64,000 nt of DNA from Pseudomonadota bacterium (lineage in GTDB: Bacteria > Pseudomonadota > Alphaproteobacteria > Rhizobiales > Xanthobacteraceae), in contig JAFECJ010000009.1 in assembly GCA_018242205.1 (NCBI GenBank), forward strand, positions 1 to 64,000, read 5' to 3'. Position numbers and translations under genes: made by a program. Under the pieces are notes generated by a model. The model did no database searches and was not told where the DNA came from. It saw only the letters and a list, made by a program, of their open reading frames with translations. Positions within the stretch are counted from its first letter, which is position 1. Each line of letters starts with the position of its first letter. Shown one piece after another: positions 17,503-26,365 of the stretch.

Positions 17503-17540
17503 GCCTCTTCCCGGCAACGGGAGGAGGCATTTCTCTTTTT
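17503..17540 (+). terminator. Intrinsic terminator after DUF3597 gene
   Basis: Stem GCCTCTTCCCG (17503-17513) pairs with CGGGAGGAGGC (17518-17528) with one G-U pair and a 4-nt loop, followed by ATTTCTCTTTTT. This is the clearest rho-independent terminator in the window. Confidence 0.88.
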
Positions 17541-19166
17541 CTAGCGCGCGTCTTCCAGAATCATCGCCGCGCCTTTCTCGGCGATCATCATGGTCGGCGA
17601 ATTGGTGTTGCCGCTGGTGATCGACGGCATCACCGAGGCGTCGATCACGCGCAAGCCGTCGACGCCGATGACGCGCAGGCGATGATCCACTACTGCCCGT
17701 GGATCGTCATCGCGGCCCATCTTCGCGGTGCCAACCGGATGGAAGATCGTGGTGCCGATATTGCCCGCGGCCTGGGCCAGCGCCGCGTCGTCATCGCTGC
17801 GCACTGTGTCGCCCGGCAGAAACTCGACCGGATGATATTTCCGCAACGCCGGCTGCGAGACGATGGCGCGCGTGACGCGGATCGAATCGGCGGCGACACG
17901 GCGGTCCTCTTCGGTCGACAGATAATTCGGCGCGATGGCCGGCGCCTGCCCCGGATCGGCCGACTTCAGCGTCACCGCGCCGCGCGAGGTCGGTCGCAGA
18001 TTGGCGACGCTCGCCGTGAAGGCCGGGAACGGATGCAGCGGCTCGCCGAACTTGTCGAGCGACAGAGGCTGCACGTGATACTGGATGTTGGCGCGATCCT
18101 GCGACGGATCGGAGCGAGTGAAGGCGCCGAGTTGCGACGGCGCCATGGTCATCGGCCCGCGGCGACGGAAGACGTAATCGAGGCCCATGCCGAGCTTGCC
18201 GAGCCAGGTCGCATTGATGGCGTTGAGCGTGCGCACACCGTCGACCTTGTAGATCGTGCGGAGCTGCAGATGATCCTGCAGGTTCTGGCCGACGCCGGGC
18301 CGGTCGCAGCGCGCGACGATGCCGTGATCGCCGAGATGCGCGGCCGGGCCGATGCCGGACAGCATCAACAGTTGCGGCGAACCGATCGCGCCGGCGGCGA
18401 GGATCACTTCGCCGCGACACGCCGCGCTGCGCGAGGCTCCCTGCTGCCGGAAGCGCACGCCGCTGGCGCGCGCACCATCGAACAGAATCGTCTCGGCCTG
18501 GCACCCCGTCTCCAGCCGCAAGTTGGCGCGATGCAGCGCCGGCTTGAGAAACCCTCGCGCGGCCGACCAGCGCCGGCCGAAGCGCTGATTGACGTGGAAA
18601 TAGCCGATGCCTTCATTGTCACCGGTGTTGAAATCGCTCGACTCCGGAATGCCGTACTCGATTGCGGCGCGGCGGAAGGCTTCGAGGATTTCCCACGACA
18701 GCCGCTGCTGCTCGACGCGCCATTCGCCGCCTTGCGCGTGCTGCGCACCGGCGAGGAAGTGGTCGACATGCTTGCGGAAATAGGGCCGCACGTCGTCCCA
18801 CGACCAGCCGGGCAGGCCGAGCTGGCGCCACTGATCGTAATCGGTCGCCTGGCCGAGCATGTAGATCATGCCGTTGATCGCCGAGCAGCCCCCTAACACC
18901 TTGCCGCGCGGATAATTGAGCGCGCGGCCATTGAGTCCCGGCTCGGCCTCGGTCTTGAACATCCAGTCGGCGCGCGGATTGCCGATGGCGAACAGATAGC
19001 CGACCGGAATGTGAAACCAGATCCAGTTGTCGTTGCCGCCGGCTTCCAGCAACAGCACGCGCTTACCCGGATCGGCCGACAGCCGGTTGGCCAGCACGCA
19101 ACCGGCCGAGCCGGCGCCGACGATGATGTAATCGAATTCGCCTTCGATAGGCGTAACCGTTGCCAT
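17541..19166 (-). CDS. GMC-family FAD-dependent oxidoreductase (choline dehydrogenase-like)
   Basis: 541 residues from the ATG at 19166. The FAD-binding GAGSAG is at residues 17-22, the GMC signature 1 region contains YPRGKVLGGCSAINGM, signature 2 is GAIGSPQLLMLSGIGP, and the C-terminal active-site region carries the His of IFHPVGTAKMG and Asn in GNTNSPT. Members oxidise alcohols such as choline or polyethylene glycol. No betaine aldehyde dehydrogenase lies next to it, so choline is not assured. An upstream extension to 19310 is unlikely because the FAD motif normally lies near the N-terminus. Confidence 0.86.
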   Translation of the reverse strand: MATVTPIEGEFDYIIVGAGSAGCVLANRLSADPGKRVLLLEAGGNDNWIWFHIPVGYLFAIGNPRADWMFKTEAEPGLNGRALNYPRGKVLGGCSAINGMIYMLGQATDYDQWRQLGLPGWSWDDVRPYFRKHVDHFLAGAQHAQGGEWRVEQQRLSWEILEAFRRAAIEYGIPESSDFNTGDNEGIGYFHVNQRFGRRWSAARGFLKPALHRANLRLETGCQAETILFDGARASGVRFRQQGASRSAACRGEVILAAGAIGSPQLLMLSGIGPAAHLGDHGIVARCDRPGVGQNLQDHLQLRTIYKVDGVRTLNAINATWLGKLGMGLDYVFRRRGPMTMAPSQLGAFTRSDPSQDRANIQYHVQPLSLDKFGEPLHPFPAFTASVANLRPTSRGAVTLKSADPGQAPAIAPNYLSTEEDRRVAADSIRVTRAIVSQPALRKYHPVEFLPGDTVRSDDDAALAQAAGNIGTTIFHPVGTAKMGRDDDPRAVVDHRLRVIGVDGLRVIDASVMPSITSGNTNSPTMMIAEKGAAMILEDAR

Positions 19167-19363
19167 TGACGTTTCCTTTTGCCGCAAGTCTGCGTGACGG
19201 CCCGACCGGTGACAAGCGGCCAAAATGTTGCTAGGTATCGCCTGCTCATGGCGCATTGTGCATGCCGCCACGCGAAAGTCGGAACGGCGGTTCCGGCGAC
19301 GGATCGACACCCAACCCGATTTGACGCCATCGGCGCCTCTATTGGCGCCCGAGGAGTACCGCC

Positions 19364-20149
19364 ATGTTCAAGAGCATTTCCCTTGTCGTCGGCCTTCTGG
19401 CCTTTGCCGCCGCCGCGCCGCAGCCGGCGCAGGCCCAGGAGACGCTGACCGTTTTCGCCGCCGCCTCGATGAAGAACGCACTCGACGACACCAACGTCGC
19501 CTTCACCCAGGCAACCGGCATCAAGGTGACGGCGAGCTACGCCGCTTCCTCCGCGCTCGCCAAGCAGATCGAGAGCGGTGCGCCGGCCGATGTGTTCATT
19601 TCGGCCGATCTGAAGTGGATGGACTATCTCGCCGGCAAGAAACTCATCAAAGCCGACAGCCGCACCAACCTGCTCGGCAACAAACTGGTGCTGATCGCCG
19701 GCAAGGATTCCAAGATCGCCGACGTAAAGATCGGGCCCGGCTTCGACATCGCCAAGCTCGCCGGCAACGGCCGCATCGCCGTCGCCGACGTCAAGGCGGT
19801 GCCGGCCGGTCTCTACGCCAAGGCGGCGCTGGAGAAGCTCGGCGTGTGGACCGCGGCGGAGCCGAAACTGGCGCAGGCCGAGAACGTCCGCGCCACGCTT
19901 GCCTTCGTCGCCCGCGGCGAAACCCCGATCGGCATCGTTTACGAGACCGACGCCAAGATCGAACCGAAGGTCAAGATCGTCGGCACGTTCCCTGACGGCT
20001 CCTATCCGCCGGTGACCTATCCCATCGCGGCCACCGCCAACGCCAAGACCGACACGGCGAAGTATCTCACCTTCCTGCGCGGCGCTGCGGCCAAGGCGAT
20101 CTTTGAAAAGTACGGCTTCAGCGTTTTGGTGAGCACGAAAGCGTCGTAA
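19364..20149 (+). CDS. modA: Molybdate ABC transporter periplasmic binding protein
   Basis: 261 residues with a signal peptide ending QAQA near residue 24. The sequence LTVFAAASMKNALDD, ASYAASSALAKQIESGAPADVFISAD and the later TPIGIVYETDA segment are characteristic of ModA, which binds molybdate or tungstate through Ser and backbone contacts. GAGGAG precedes the ATG by 6 nt. It heads modABC. A 149-nt gap filled mostly by a palindromic repeat separates it from modB. I did not find a convincing ModE box in the 197-nt upstream gap; a GGCGCC-tctatt-GGCGCC dyad is present just before the ribosome-binding site. Confidence 0.92.
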   Translation: MFKSISLVVGLLAFAAAAPQPAQAQETLTVFAAASMKNALDDTNVAFTQATGIKVTASYAASSALAKQIESGAPADVFISADLKWMDYLAGKKLIKADSRTNLLGNKLVLIAGKDSKIADVKIGPGFDIAKLAGNGRIAVADVKAVPAGLYAKAALEKLGVWTAAEPKLAQAENVRATLAFVARGETPIGIVYETDAKIEPKVKIVGTFPDGSYPPVTYPIAATANAKTDTAKYLTFLRGAAAKAIFEKYGFSVLVSTKAS

Positions 20150-20184
20150 GGTTCTTGTCTCTCGATGCTCGCACGGCCAATCAC

Positions 20185-20289
20185 CCGTCATCCTGAGGTG
20201 CGAGCGCAGCGAGCCTCGAAGGATGTACGGCCGACATGGGCCGTCGCCCTTCGAGGCTCGGCTTTCAGCCGAGCGCCTCAGGGTGACGG
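20185..20289. repeat. Palindromic repeat between modA and modB, 'CCTCAGGATGAG' family
   Basis: Ends CCGTCATCCTGAGG and CCTCAGGGTGACGG are inverted copies; inner parts CCTCGAAGGATG and CCCTTCGAGG also pair, so the RNA could fold into one long hairpin. Its right end abuts the ribosome-binding site of modB. Same family as 13467-13564. Confidence 0.8.
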
Positions 20290-20298
20290 AGATAGTCC

Positions 20299-20991
20299 GT
20301 GTTGTCATTAACACCCCAAGAATGGACCGCCGTCGCCCTGTCGCTCAGGGTAGCGGCGGTCGCCACTTTGGTGTCATTGCCCTTTGGCGTCGCCACGGCT
20401 TGGCTGCTGGCGCGCAAGAATTTCCCCGGCAAGACGCTGCTCAACGCCGTCATCTATCTGCCGCTGGTACTGCCGCCGGTCGTCACCGGCTACCTGCTGC
20501 TGATCGCTTTCGGCCGCCGCGGCCTGTTCGGCGCGTGGCTTGAGAGTGTCGGCATCGTATTCTCGTTCCGCTGGACCGGCGCGGCTCTGGCCTGCGCGGT
20601 GATGTCGTTCCCCTTGATGGTCGGCGCCATCCGCCTGTCCATCGAAGCGGTGGATCGCAGACTGGAAGACGCCGCCGCGACGCTCGGCGCCAATCGGTTC
20701 TGGATGCTGATCACGGTGACGCTACCGCTGGCGCTGCCCGGCATCATTGCCGGCGCGGTGCTGGCCTTTGCCCGCGCGCTCGGCGAATTCGGCGCCACCA
20801 TCACCTTCGTCTCCAACATCCCCGGCGAGACCCAGACCATCTCAGCCGCGATCTACACGCTGACACAGGTGCCCGGCGGCGACGCCCAGGCGCTCAAGCT
20901 GGTGGTCATCGCCGTCGCGATCTCACTCATGGCGCTGATCGTATCGGAATGGTTCGGCCGCCGTGCCGGCGCCCGCGTGCACGGGGTTTGA
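20299..20991 (+). CDS. modB: Molybdate ABC transporter permease
   Basis: 230 residues, five or six membrane helices, with the ModB hallmarks PLVLPPVVTGYLLL and the cytoplasmic EAA loop AATLGANRFWMLITVTLPLALPG. Start is GTG at 20299, with GGAG 7 nt upstream. The stop TGA at 20989-20991 lies 1 nt before the GTG of modC. It forms the channel for molybdate. Confidence 0.92.
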   Translation: MLSLTPQEWTAVALSLRVAAVATLVSLPFGVATAWLLARKNFPGKTLLNAVIYLPLVLPPVVTGYLLLIAFGRRGLFGAWLESVGIVFSFRWTGAALACAVMSFPLMVGAIRLSIEAVDRRLEDAAATLGANRFWMLITVTLPLALPGIIAGAVLAFARALGEFGATITFVSNIPGETQTISAAIYTLTQVPGGDAQALKLVVIAVAISLMALIVSEWFGRRAGARVHGV

Positions 20992-20992
20992 C

Positions 20993-21652
20993 GTGATCTC
21001 GGTCGATGTCCACAAGCAGCTCGGCGACTTCGCGCTCAGCGCCGCCTTCGACGGCGATGCCGGCGTCACCGCGCTGTTCGGGCCGTCCGGCTCCGGCAAG
21101 ACCTCGATCGTCGGCATGATCGCCGGCCTCATCAGGCCGGACCGCGGCCGCATCGTCATCGACGGCGAGGCCGTGTTCGACAGCGCCGCCGGCATCGATG
21201 TGCCGGCCTGGCGTCGCCGCATCGGCATTGTGTTCCAGGACGGCCGGCTGTTTCCGCATCTCTCGGTGGCGCGCAATCTAGATTACGGCCGCTGGATGAC
21301 CGGCCAGCCGCGCGACGAAGCGCAGTTCAAACACGTCATCGACCTTCTGGATATCGCGCCGCTCATCAAGCGGCGGCCCGGCGCGCTGTCGGGCGGCGAG
21401 CGCCAGCGCGTCGCGCTCGGCCGCGCGCTGTTGATGAAGCCACGCCTGATGCTGCTGGACGAGCCGATGGCCTCGCTCGATGCGCGGCGCAAGAGCGAGA
21501 TCCTGCCCTACTTCATCCGCCTGCGCGACGATACCAAGCTTCCCATGATCTATGTCAGCCACGACGCCAACGAGGTGAAGGCGCTCGCCAGCCGCGTCGT
21601 GCTGCTCGATGCCGGCCAGGTGGTGAAGACGGGCGGGGTTGAACTTCTCTGA
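20993..21652 (+). CDS. modC: Molybdate ABC transporter ATP-binding protein, short form
   Basis: 219 residues from the GTG at 20993. Walker A GPSGSGKTS, signature LSGGERQRVALGRALL and Walker B LMLLDEPMASLD are present. Typical ModC has about 350 residues because of a C-terminal TOBE/mop domain that senses molybdate; that domain is missing here, since the frame ends shortly after the H-loop (VSHDANEVKAL). A palindromic repeat starts right at the stop codon, so the loss of the domain might be linked to that boundary, although short ModC proteins exist. Confidence 0.88.
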   Translation: MISVDVHKQLGDFALSAAFDGDAGVTALFGPSGSGKTSIVGMIAGLIRPDRGRIVIDGEAVFDSAAGIDVPAWRRRIGIVFQDGRLFPHLSVARNLDYGRWMTGQPRDEAQFKHVIDLLDIAPLIKRRPGALSGGERQRVALGRALLMKPRLMLLDEPMASLDARRKSEILPYFIRLRDDTKLPMIYVSHDANEVKALASRVVLLDAGQVVKTGGVELL

Positions 21653-21730
21653 CGTCATGCCCGCGAAGGCGGGCATCCAACTCTTTCACTTGAATAAGCG
21701 CTGGATCGTCCGCCTTCGCGGACGATGACG
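21653..21730. repeat. Palindromic intergenic repeat, 'GTCAT..CCCG' family
   Basis: Two hairpins, ATGCCCGC-gaa-GGCGGGCAT and CGTCCGC-cttc-GCGGACG, with complementary outer ends CGTCAT and ATGACG. It begins directly at the modC stop and ends just before the BtuF-like gene. Confidence 0.75.
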
Positions 21731-21746
21731 GTGTAGAGTACCTCCC

Positions 21747-22553
21747 ATGTTCCCGCCGTCCCGCATCGTCTGCCTCACCGAAGAAACCGTCGAGACGCTC
21801 TATCTCCTCGGCGAAGACAAGCGCATCGTCGGCGTCTCCGGCTATGCGGTGCGGCCGCCACAAGTGCGCAAGGAAAAGCCGCGCGTCGGTGCCTTCATCT
21901 CGGCCGACGTGCCGAAGATCCTGGCGCTCGAACCCGATCTCATCCTCACCTTCTCCGATTTGCAGGCCGATATCGTCGCCGAACTGATCCGTCACAACGT
22001 CGCCGTGCACGCCTTCAACCAGCGCGACCTTGCCGGCATCTTCGATATGATCCGCACGCTCGGCGCGCTCACCGGCCAGCCGGCGAATGCCGAAGCGCTG
22101 GCGCGCACGCTGGAAACGCGGCTGCACAAGGTCGAGGCGCAATCGGCCAAACTGAAACGGCGGCCGCGCGTCTATTTCGAGGAATGGGACGGACCGATGA
22201 TCGCCGGCATCGGCTGGGTGTCGGAACTGGTCGAGGCGGCCGGCGGCATCGATGTGTTCGCGGAACGATCGAAGCGCAAGAACGCCAAGGACCGCATCGT
22301 CACGCCCGAGGCGGTGATCGCGGCGCGGCCCGACATCATCATCGGTTCCTGGTGCGGCAAGAAGTTCGTGCCGGCCAAGGTCGCCGCACGCCCGGGCTTC
22401 GATACCGTGCCGGCGGTCGCCACCGGCTGGCTGCGCGAGATCAAATCGACCGTGATCCTGCAGCCGGGCCCCGCCGCGCTGACCGACGGGCTCGACCAAC
22501 TCGCCACCATCGTGGCGGATTGGGTGGCAAATGCGCCCGAAAAGGGCGTTTGA
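21747..22553 (+). CDS. BtuF-like cobalamin/metal-chelate binding protein without signal peptide
   Basis: 268 residues of the helical-backbone periplasmic binding fold: SRIVCLTEETVETLYLLGEDKRIVGVSGYA at the start, then ALEPDLILTFSDLQ and RPDIIIGSWCGKKF. This fits the cobalamin-binding BtuF subgroup. The mature-type sequence begins at residue 5, so no signal peptide is visible either at this start or in the short upstream frame. It may be exported by another route, act inside the cell or be mis-started. The next gene encodes a small membrane protein of a putative transport family, overlapping or adjacent. Confidence 0.75.
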   Translation: MFPPSRIVCLTEETVETLYLLGEDKRIVGVSGYAVRPPQVRKEKPRVGAFISADVPKILALEPDLILTFSDLQADIVAELIRHNVAVHAFNQRDLAGIFDMIRTLGALTGQPANAEALARTLETRLHKVEAQSAKLKRRPRVYFEEWDGPMIAGIGWVSELVEAAGGIDVFAERSKRKNAKDRIVTPEAVIAARPDIIIGSWCGKKFVPAKVAARPGFDTVPAVATGWLREIKSTVILQPGPAALTDGLDQLATIVADWVANAPEKGV

Positions 22554-22629
22554 AGGCCGTTTGGCCGATGGATTCGGATCGGCCTGCCGTGCTATGACCC
22601 ACTTCGACGCACAAACGGGATTCAATGCG

Positions 22630-23175
22630 ATGCAAACGACCGCGAACCGCTCCGCCCTGCTGGCCGATCTGGCGCTGATCGCCTTCCTCGTCGCCCTCGA
22701 CGTGGTGGCGCGACTGCTGCCGCATGCCTGGGGCTTCATGCCGGTCGCGGCGAGCGCGCTGTTCGCCGGCCGCATGCTGCGCAACCCGGTGCTGGCGCCG
22801 GTGGTGCCGCTCGCCGCCATGGCGCTGTCGGGTCTGGCGCTGTCCGGCGACGACTGGCGCGTCTCGCTGATCACCTATGTCGCGATCACCCTGCCCGCTT
22901 TCGCCGGTATGGCGACGCGCCAATGGCGCGGCGTGCTCGGCACCGCCGGCACCATGATCGGCTGTTCGGCGGCATTCTTCGTGCTGTCGAATTTCGCGGT
23001 CTGGGCCTTCAGCGGCATGTACAGCCACACGCTGGCCGGCCTGACGCAATGCTATGTGCTGGCTCTTCCGTTCTTCCAGAACAGCCTCGCCGGCGACATG
23101 TTCTGGACCGTGGTGTTGTTCGGTGGCGCCTGGATGTTCCAGCACGTCCCGCAAATCGCCCGCCGCAACGGCTGA
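22630..23175 (+). CDS. Putative transport-type membrane protein (DUF6580-like)
   Basis: 181 residues from the ATG at 22630 (GGGA upstream); a longer frame from 22531 overlaps the previous gene. Five or six membrane helices, with GFMPVAASALFAGRMLRNPVLAPVVPLAAMALSG and GTMIGCSAAFFVLSNFAVWAFSGMY. This pattern resembles the DUF6580 group, which in turn looks like S-components of ECF vitamin transporters. Next to a BtuF-like protein it could take part in cobalamin or cobalt handling. This functional idea is inference. Confidence 0.6.
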   Translation: MQTTANRSALLADLALIAFLVALDVVARLLPHAWGFMPVAASALFAGRMLRNPVLAPVVPLAAMALSGLALSGDDWRVSLITYVAITLPAFAGMATRQWRGVLGTAGTMIGCSAAFFVLSNFAVWAFSGMYSHTLAGLTQCYVLALPFFQNSLAGDMFWTVVLFGGAWMFQHVPQIARRNG

Positions 23176-23178
23176 GGG

Positions 23179-24960
23179 TCAACGCGAAAGCGTCTTCCGG
23201 ACTTTCTGCATCACCGCCTTGGCGCGGCCCCCGATGGTGGCGGCCGGTTCCGGCTCGTCGAGCTGCAAGCCGACCGTGGTGACCTGGCCCTCCTTCACCT
23301 TGTGTGCCAGGAGCGCGATCGGGCCGAGTGCGACGATGTCGCCGGCCCGGGCGGCGCGGCCGAGTTGCTCGGCAAAGAACGTCGCCAGGCTGACGTCGGA
23401 ATGGTCGGCCGCGACCTGGAGGCCGTAGATGTCGGCGAGTGCGCCGAGGCTCGCCTCGCCCGGCACGAAGAAATCGCCGAGCGCTTCCGCGTCGGGCACC
23501 CGCGGCGGCGGCGTGACCATGAAGAAACGGTCGAGTGCCTGCGCCTTCTCCGGCGGCGCCAGCAGATAGACGTAGTCGCCTTCCCGCACCGGCGCGGCTT
23601 CGGTCGGCGTCAGGATCTCCTCCTTGCGGATCACCAGCGTGGGTCGCGCCCAGTTCGGGATCAGGCCGCGCTTCAAGAACGGACTGTTGGCCGGCACCGG
23701 ATAGCCGACGATTTCGCGCGACATCTGTCCGGGCAGATCGAGTTCGACGCGGCGCGGCAGCGGGTCGGCACGGCTGAACGACATGTCGAGCTTGCGCGCC
23801 GACAGCGCCACGGTCCAGCCCTGGATCAGCAGCGAGGAGACAACGACGACAAAGGCGACGTCGAAATACATCGCCGCGCCCGGCAGCCCGACCAGAAGCG
23901 GAATCGACGCCAGGAAGATCGCCACCGCGCCGCGTAAGCCGACCCAGGAGATGAACAGCTTCTCGCGCCACTGGAAATTGAATGGCCACAGGCAAAGGAA
24001 CACCGCAGCCGGCCGCGCGATCAGCATCAACACCAGCGCTACGATAATGGCGCCGACGAGGTTCTGGCCGAGCCGCCCGGGCCAGACCAGAAGGCCGAGC
24101 AGCACGAACATCACGATCTGCGCCAGCCAGGTGATGGCGTCGAGAAACACCACGACCGAATTGTGCGCGCGCACCTGGCGGTTACCGACGACAAGACCGG
24201 CGAGATAAACGGCCAGGAAACCCGAGGCATGGACGGCGTTGCCGAAGGCGAACACCACCAGCGCGCTGACGGCGACGAACGGCGCGTGCAGCCCCTGCGG
24301 CAGATCCACGCGGTTGAGCACGAAGGCAATAGCGCGGCCGCCGGCGTAACCAATCACGGCGCCGAGGGCGGCGTCCCGGAACAGCGTCACGACGGCGTGC
24401 TGCCAGGCCTGACCGCCCACCGACAGGATCTCGACCAGCAGCAAAGCGAGGAAGATGGCGAAGGGATCGTTGGTGCCGGATTCCACCTCGAGTGTGGCGC
24501 GGACCCGTGGGCGCAGGCGCAGGCCGCCGGCACTGAGCAGAAAGAAAACGGCGGCGGCGTCGGTCGAGGCAACGACCGCGCCGAGCAGCAGTGCTTCGGT
24601 CCAGCCGATGCCGAGCATGAACTTGGCGGCGGGCGCCGTGATCAACGCCGTCACCAGCACACCGATCGTCGCCAGCATGACCGATGGGGCGAGCACAGAA
24701 CGGATGCTGGCGAAGCGCGTGCGCAGGCCGCCGTCAAACAGGATCAGCGCCAGCGCCACGGAGCCGACCGTATAGGCGACGCCGACGTCGTCAAAACGGA
24801 TGCCGCCGGGGCCTTTTTCGCCGGCCAGCATGCCGACCACCAGGAACACCAGCAGCAGCGGGGCACCGAAACGCAGCGCCAGCAGGCTCGACAGGATGCC
24901 CGCCAGAACCAGCAGGCTGCCGAGCAGAATCGCAATACTGACCGCGTCGAGTGCCGACAT
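23179..24960 (-). CDS. nhaP2: Potassium/proton antiporter, CPA1 family with RCK-C domain
   Basis: 593 residues from the ATG at 24960. About 12 membrane helices hold the CPA1 core with LFDGGLRT, ASTDAAAVFFLLS and ESGTNDPFAI, the ion-binding Asp residues. A TrkA/RCK C-terminal regulatory domain (about 400-480; VGYPVPANSPFLKRGLIPNWARPTLVIRKEE) and a CorC/HlyC-like tail follow. This domain order is that of CvrA/NhaP2, which exports K+ or Na+ in exchange for H+. Convergent with the preceding gene, 3 nt apart. Confidence 0.87.
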   Translation of the reverse strand: MSALDAVSIAILLGSLLVLAGILSSLLALRFGAPLLLVFLVVGMLAGEKGPGGIRFDDVGVAYTVGSVALALILFDGGLRTRFASIRSVLAPSVMLATIGVLVTALITAPAAKFMLGIGWTEALLLGAVVASTDAAAVFFLLSAGGLRLRPRVRATLEVESGTNDPFAIFLALLLVEILSVGGQAWQHAVVTLFRDAALGAVIGYAGGRAIAFVLNRVDLPQGLHAPFVAVSALVVFAFGNAVHASGFLAVYLAGLVVGNRQVRAHNSVVVFLDAITWLAQIVMFVLLGLLVWPGRLGQNLVGAIIVALVLMLIARPAAVFLCLWPFNFQWREKLFISWVGLRGAVAIFLASIPLLVGLPGAAMYFDVAFVVVVSSLLIQGWTVALSARKLDMSFSRADPLPRRVELDLPGQMSREIVGYPVPANSPFLKRGLIPNWARPTLVIRKEEILTPTEAAPVREGDYVYLLAPPEKAQALDRFFMVTPPPRVPDAEALGDFFVPGEASLGALADIYGLQVAADHSDVSLATFFAEQLGRAARAGDIVALGPIALLAHKVKEGQVTTVGLQLDEPEPAATIGGRAKAVMQKVRKTLSR

Positions 24961-25047
24961 CCGAGCAAAACGTCCTTCCGCAAAGAATTGTGGGCAATGG
25001 CACGGCCTCTCGTGCGCCGCAATCACCCGAATCCAGGAGATGTCATC

Positions 25048-26340
25048 TTACAGGGCAATATGCGGAAGCCACGTGGCGATTCCGGGGAAAGCCGCCAGTA
25101 GTAAAATAAGAACGAGCATGACCAGCAGAAATGGCAGGACATGCCGGAAGATGTCCGGCAGCGCCACGCCGTCGTCCTCGACCGCCGCCTTGGCGGTGAA
25201 CACCAGGAGGCCGAATGGCGGAATTAACTGGGCCGCCTCGAGCGTGATCACGCCGAGCACGGCGAAAGCGAGTGGGTCGATGCCGAGTCTTGTCGCGGCC
25301 GGCGCAAACACGGCGACGGTCAGCGCCATGATCGACAACTGGTCGAGCATGATCGACAGAAACAGCCAGATGGTGAGCATGATGGCGAGGCCGAGACCCA
25401 GACCAAGGCCGACGAGCGTGTCGCCGATCGCGGCAACCGCTCCGGTCATGGTCAGCGCCTGCGCGTAGAGCTGTGCCGTGAAGATGAGCAACAGGATGGG
25501 CGCCGAGGCGCGGCCGACCACGAGAATAGCCTCGACAATGGCCGGCAGCCGCATGCCCTTGCGCAGCGCCATCAGCAGCCCGATCACGATGCCGACGCTG
25601 GCGGCCTCGAGCGGAGTCAGCAGCCGGGTGCCGATGCCGCCGAGGATCACGATCAGCACCACCGCGATGCCCATGGCACTTTCCATGGCATGCGATGGCA
25701 GCGGTGCCGCGCCATCCGTCGTGGCGCCGCCCGGCTTGGCGGCGACGGAAACGGTCATGGCGGCAATGAACGCCCCGAGCAGAATGGCGGGGACGACGGC
25801 AGCCAGGAAAAGCGCCCCGATCGGCTGATGGGCGATGAGGCCCCAGGCCGCGAGCAGGACGCTCGGCGGGATCAGCGCGCCGAAGGCGGCGGCGGCGGCG
25901 AGCGCGCCGAGAGCGGTGCCGCCGTCCAGGCCTCCGCGCTTCAGCACAGGATAAGTCAGGCGCGTAAACCCGGCCGCGCTCGACGCGCTGGCGCCGGAGA
26001 CAAAGGCGTAAAACCCTTGGCCGGCCATGGCGGCCAGCGTCGCGCCGCTGGGCAGACCGCGCCATTCGCGGCCGAGTATGCGGAATAGATCGCTCACCGC
26101 ACCGGAACGGGCGATGAATTCACCCATCAGCATCAAGAGCGGGATGACGAGGTAAGCCGGCTGGCGCAGGCCGTCATAAGCGGCCCCGGCGAGCGCCGCG
26201 CTGGCGGCGTGCCAGTCGCCCGCGCCCCACCAAATGCCGAGGAGGCCGACCAGCCCCAAGGCGACCGCGACCTGGACGCCCAAAGCGACCAGGACGACAA
26301 GTCCGACAATCAGAAGCGAGGCGGCGCCCAATCCAATCAC
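25048..26340 (-). CDS. dctM: TRAP transporter large membrane subunit
   Basis: 430 residues with about 12 membrane helices. The family hallmarks are GEFIARSGAVSDLFRI, GASASSAAGFTRLTYPVLKRGG and the LIPPSVLLAAWGLIA loop. It is the 3' gene of a three-gene operon with dctQ and a BKACE enzyme. No periplasmic DctP gene is present in this operon or on either side, so the binding protein must be encoded elsewhere. Gap to dctQ is 25 nt. Confidence 0.86.
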   Translation of the reverse strand: MIGLGAASLLIVGLVVLVALGVQVAVALGLVGLLGIWWGAGDWHAASAALAGAAYDGLRQPAYLVIPLLMLMGEFIARSGAVSDLFRILGREWRGLPSGATLAAMAGQGFYAFVSGASASSAAGFTRLTYPVLKRGGLDGGTALGALAAAAAFGALIPPSVLLAAWGLIAHQPIGALFLAAVVPAILLGAFIAAMTVSVAAKPGGATTDGAAPLPSHAMESAMGIAVVLIVILGGIGTRLLTPLEAASVGIVIGLLMALRKGMRLPAIVEAILVVGRASAPILLLIFTAQLYAQALTMTGAVAAIGDTLVGLGLGLGLAIMLTIWLFLSIMLDQLSIMALTVAVFAPAATRLGIDPLAFAVLGVITLEAAQLIPPFGLLVFTAKAAVEDDGVALPDIFRHVLPFLLVMLVLILLLAAFPGIATWLPHIAL

Positions 26341-26365
26341 AGACCCGCCTTAGCACGCATGGCGG

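Noticed and set aside
19167..19363. Possible ModE box or molybdenum-cofactor riboswitch before modA
   Set aside because: Only a short GGCGCC dyad is visible; no ModE-type palindrome or riboswitch core could be recognised by eye.
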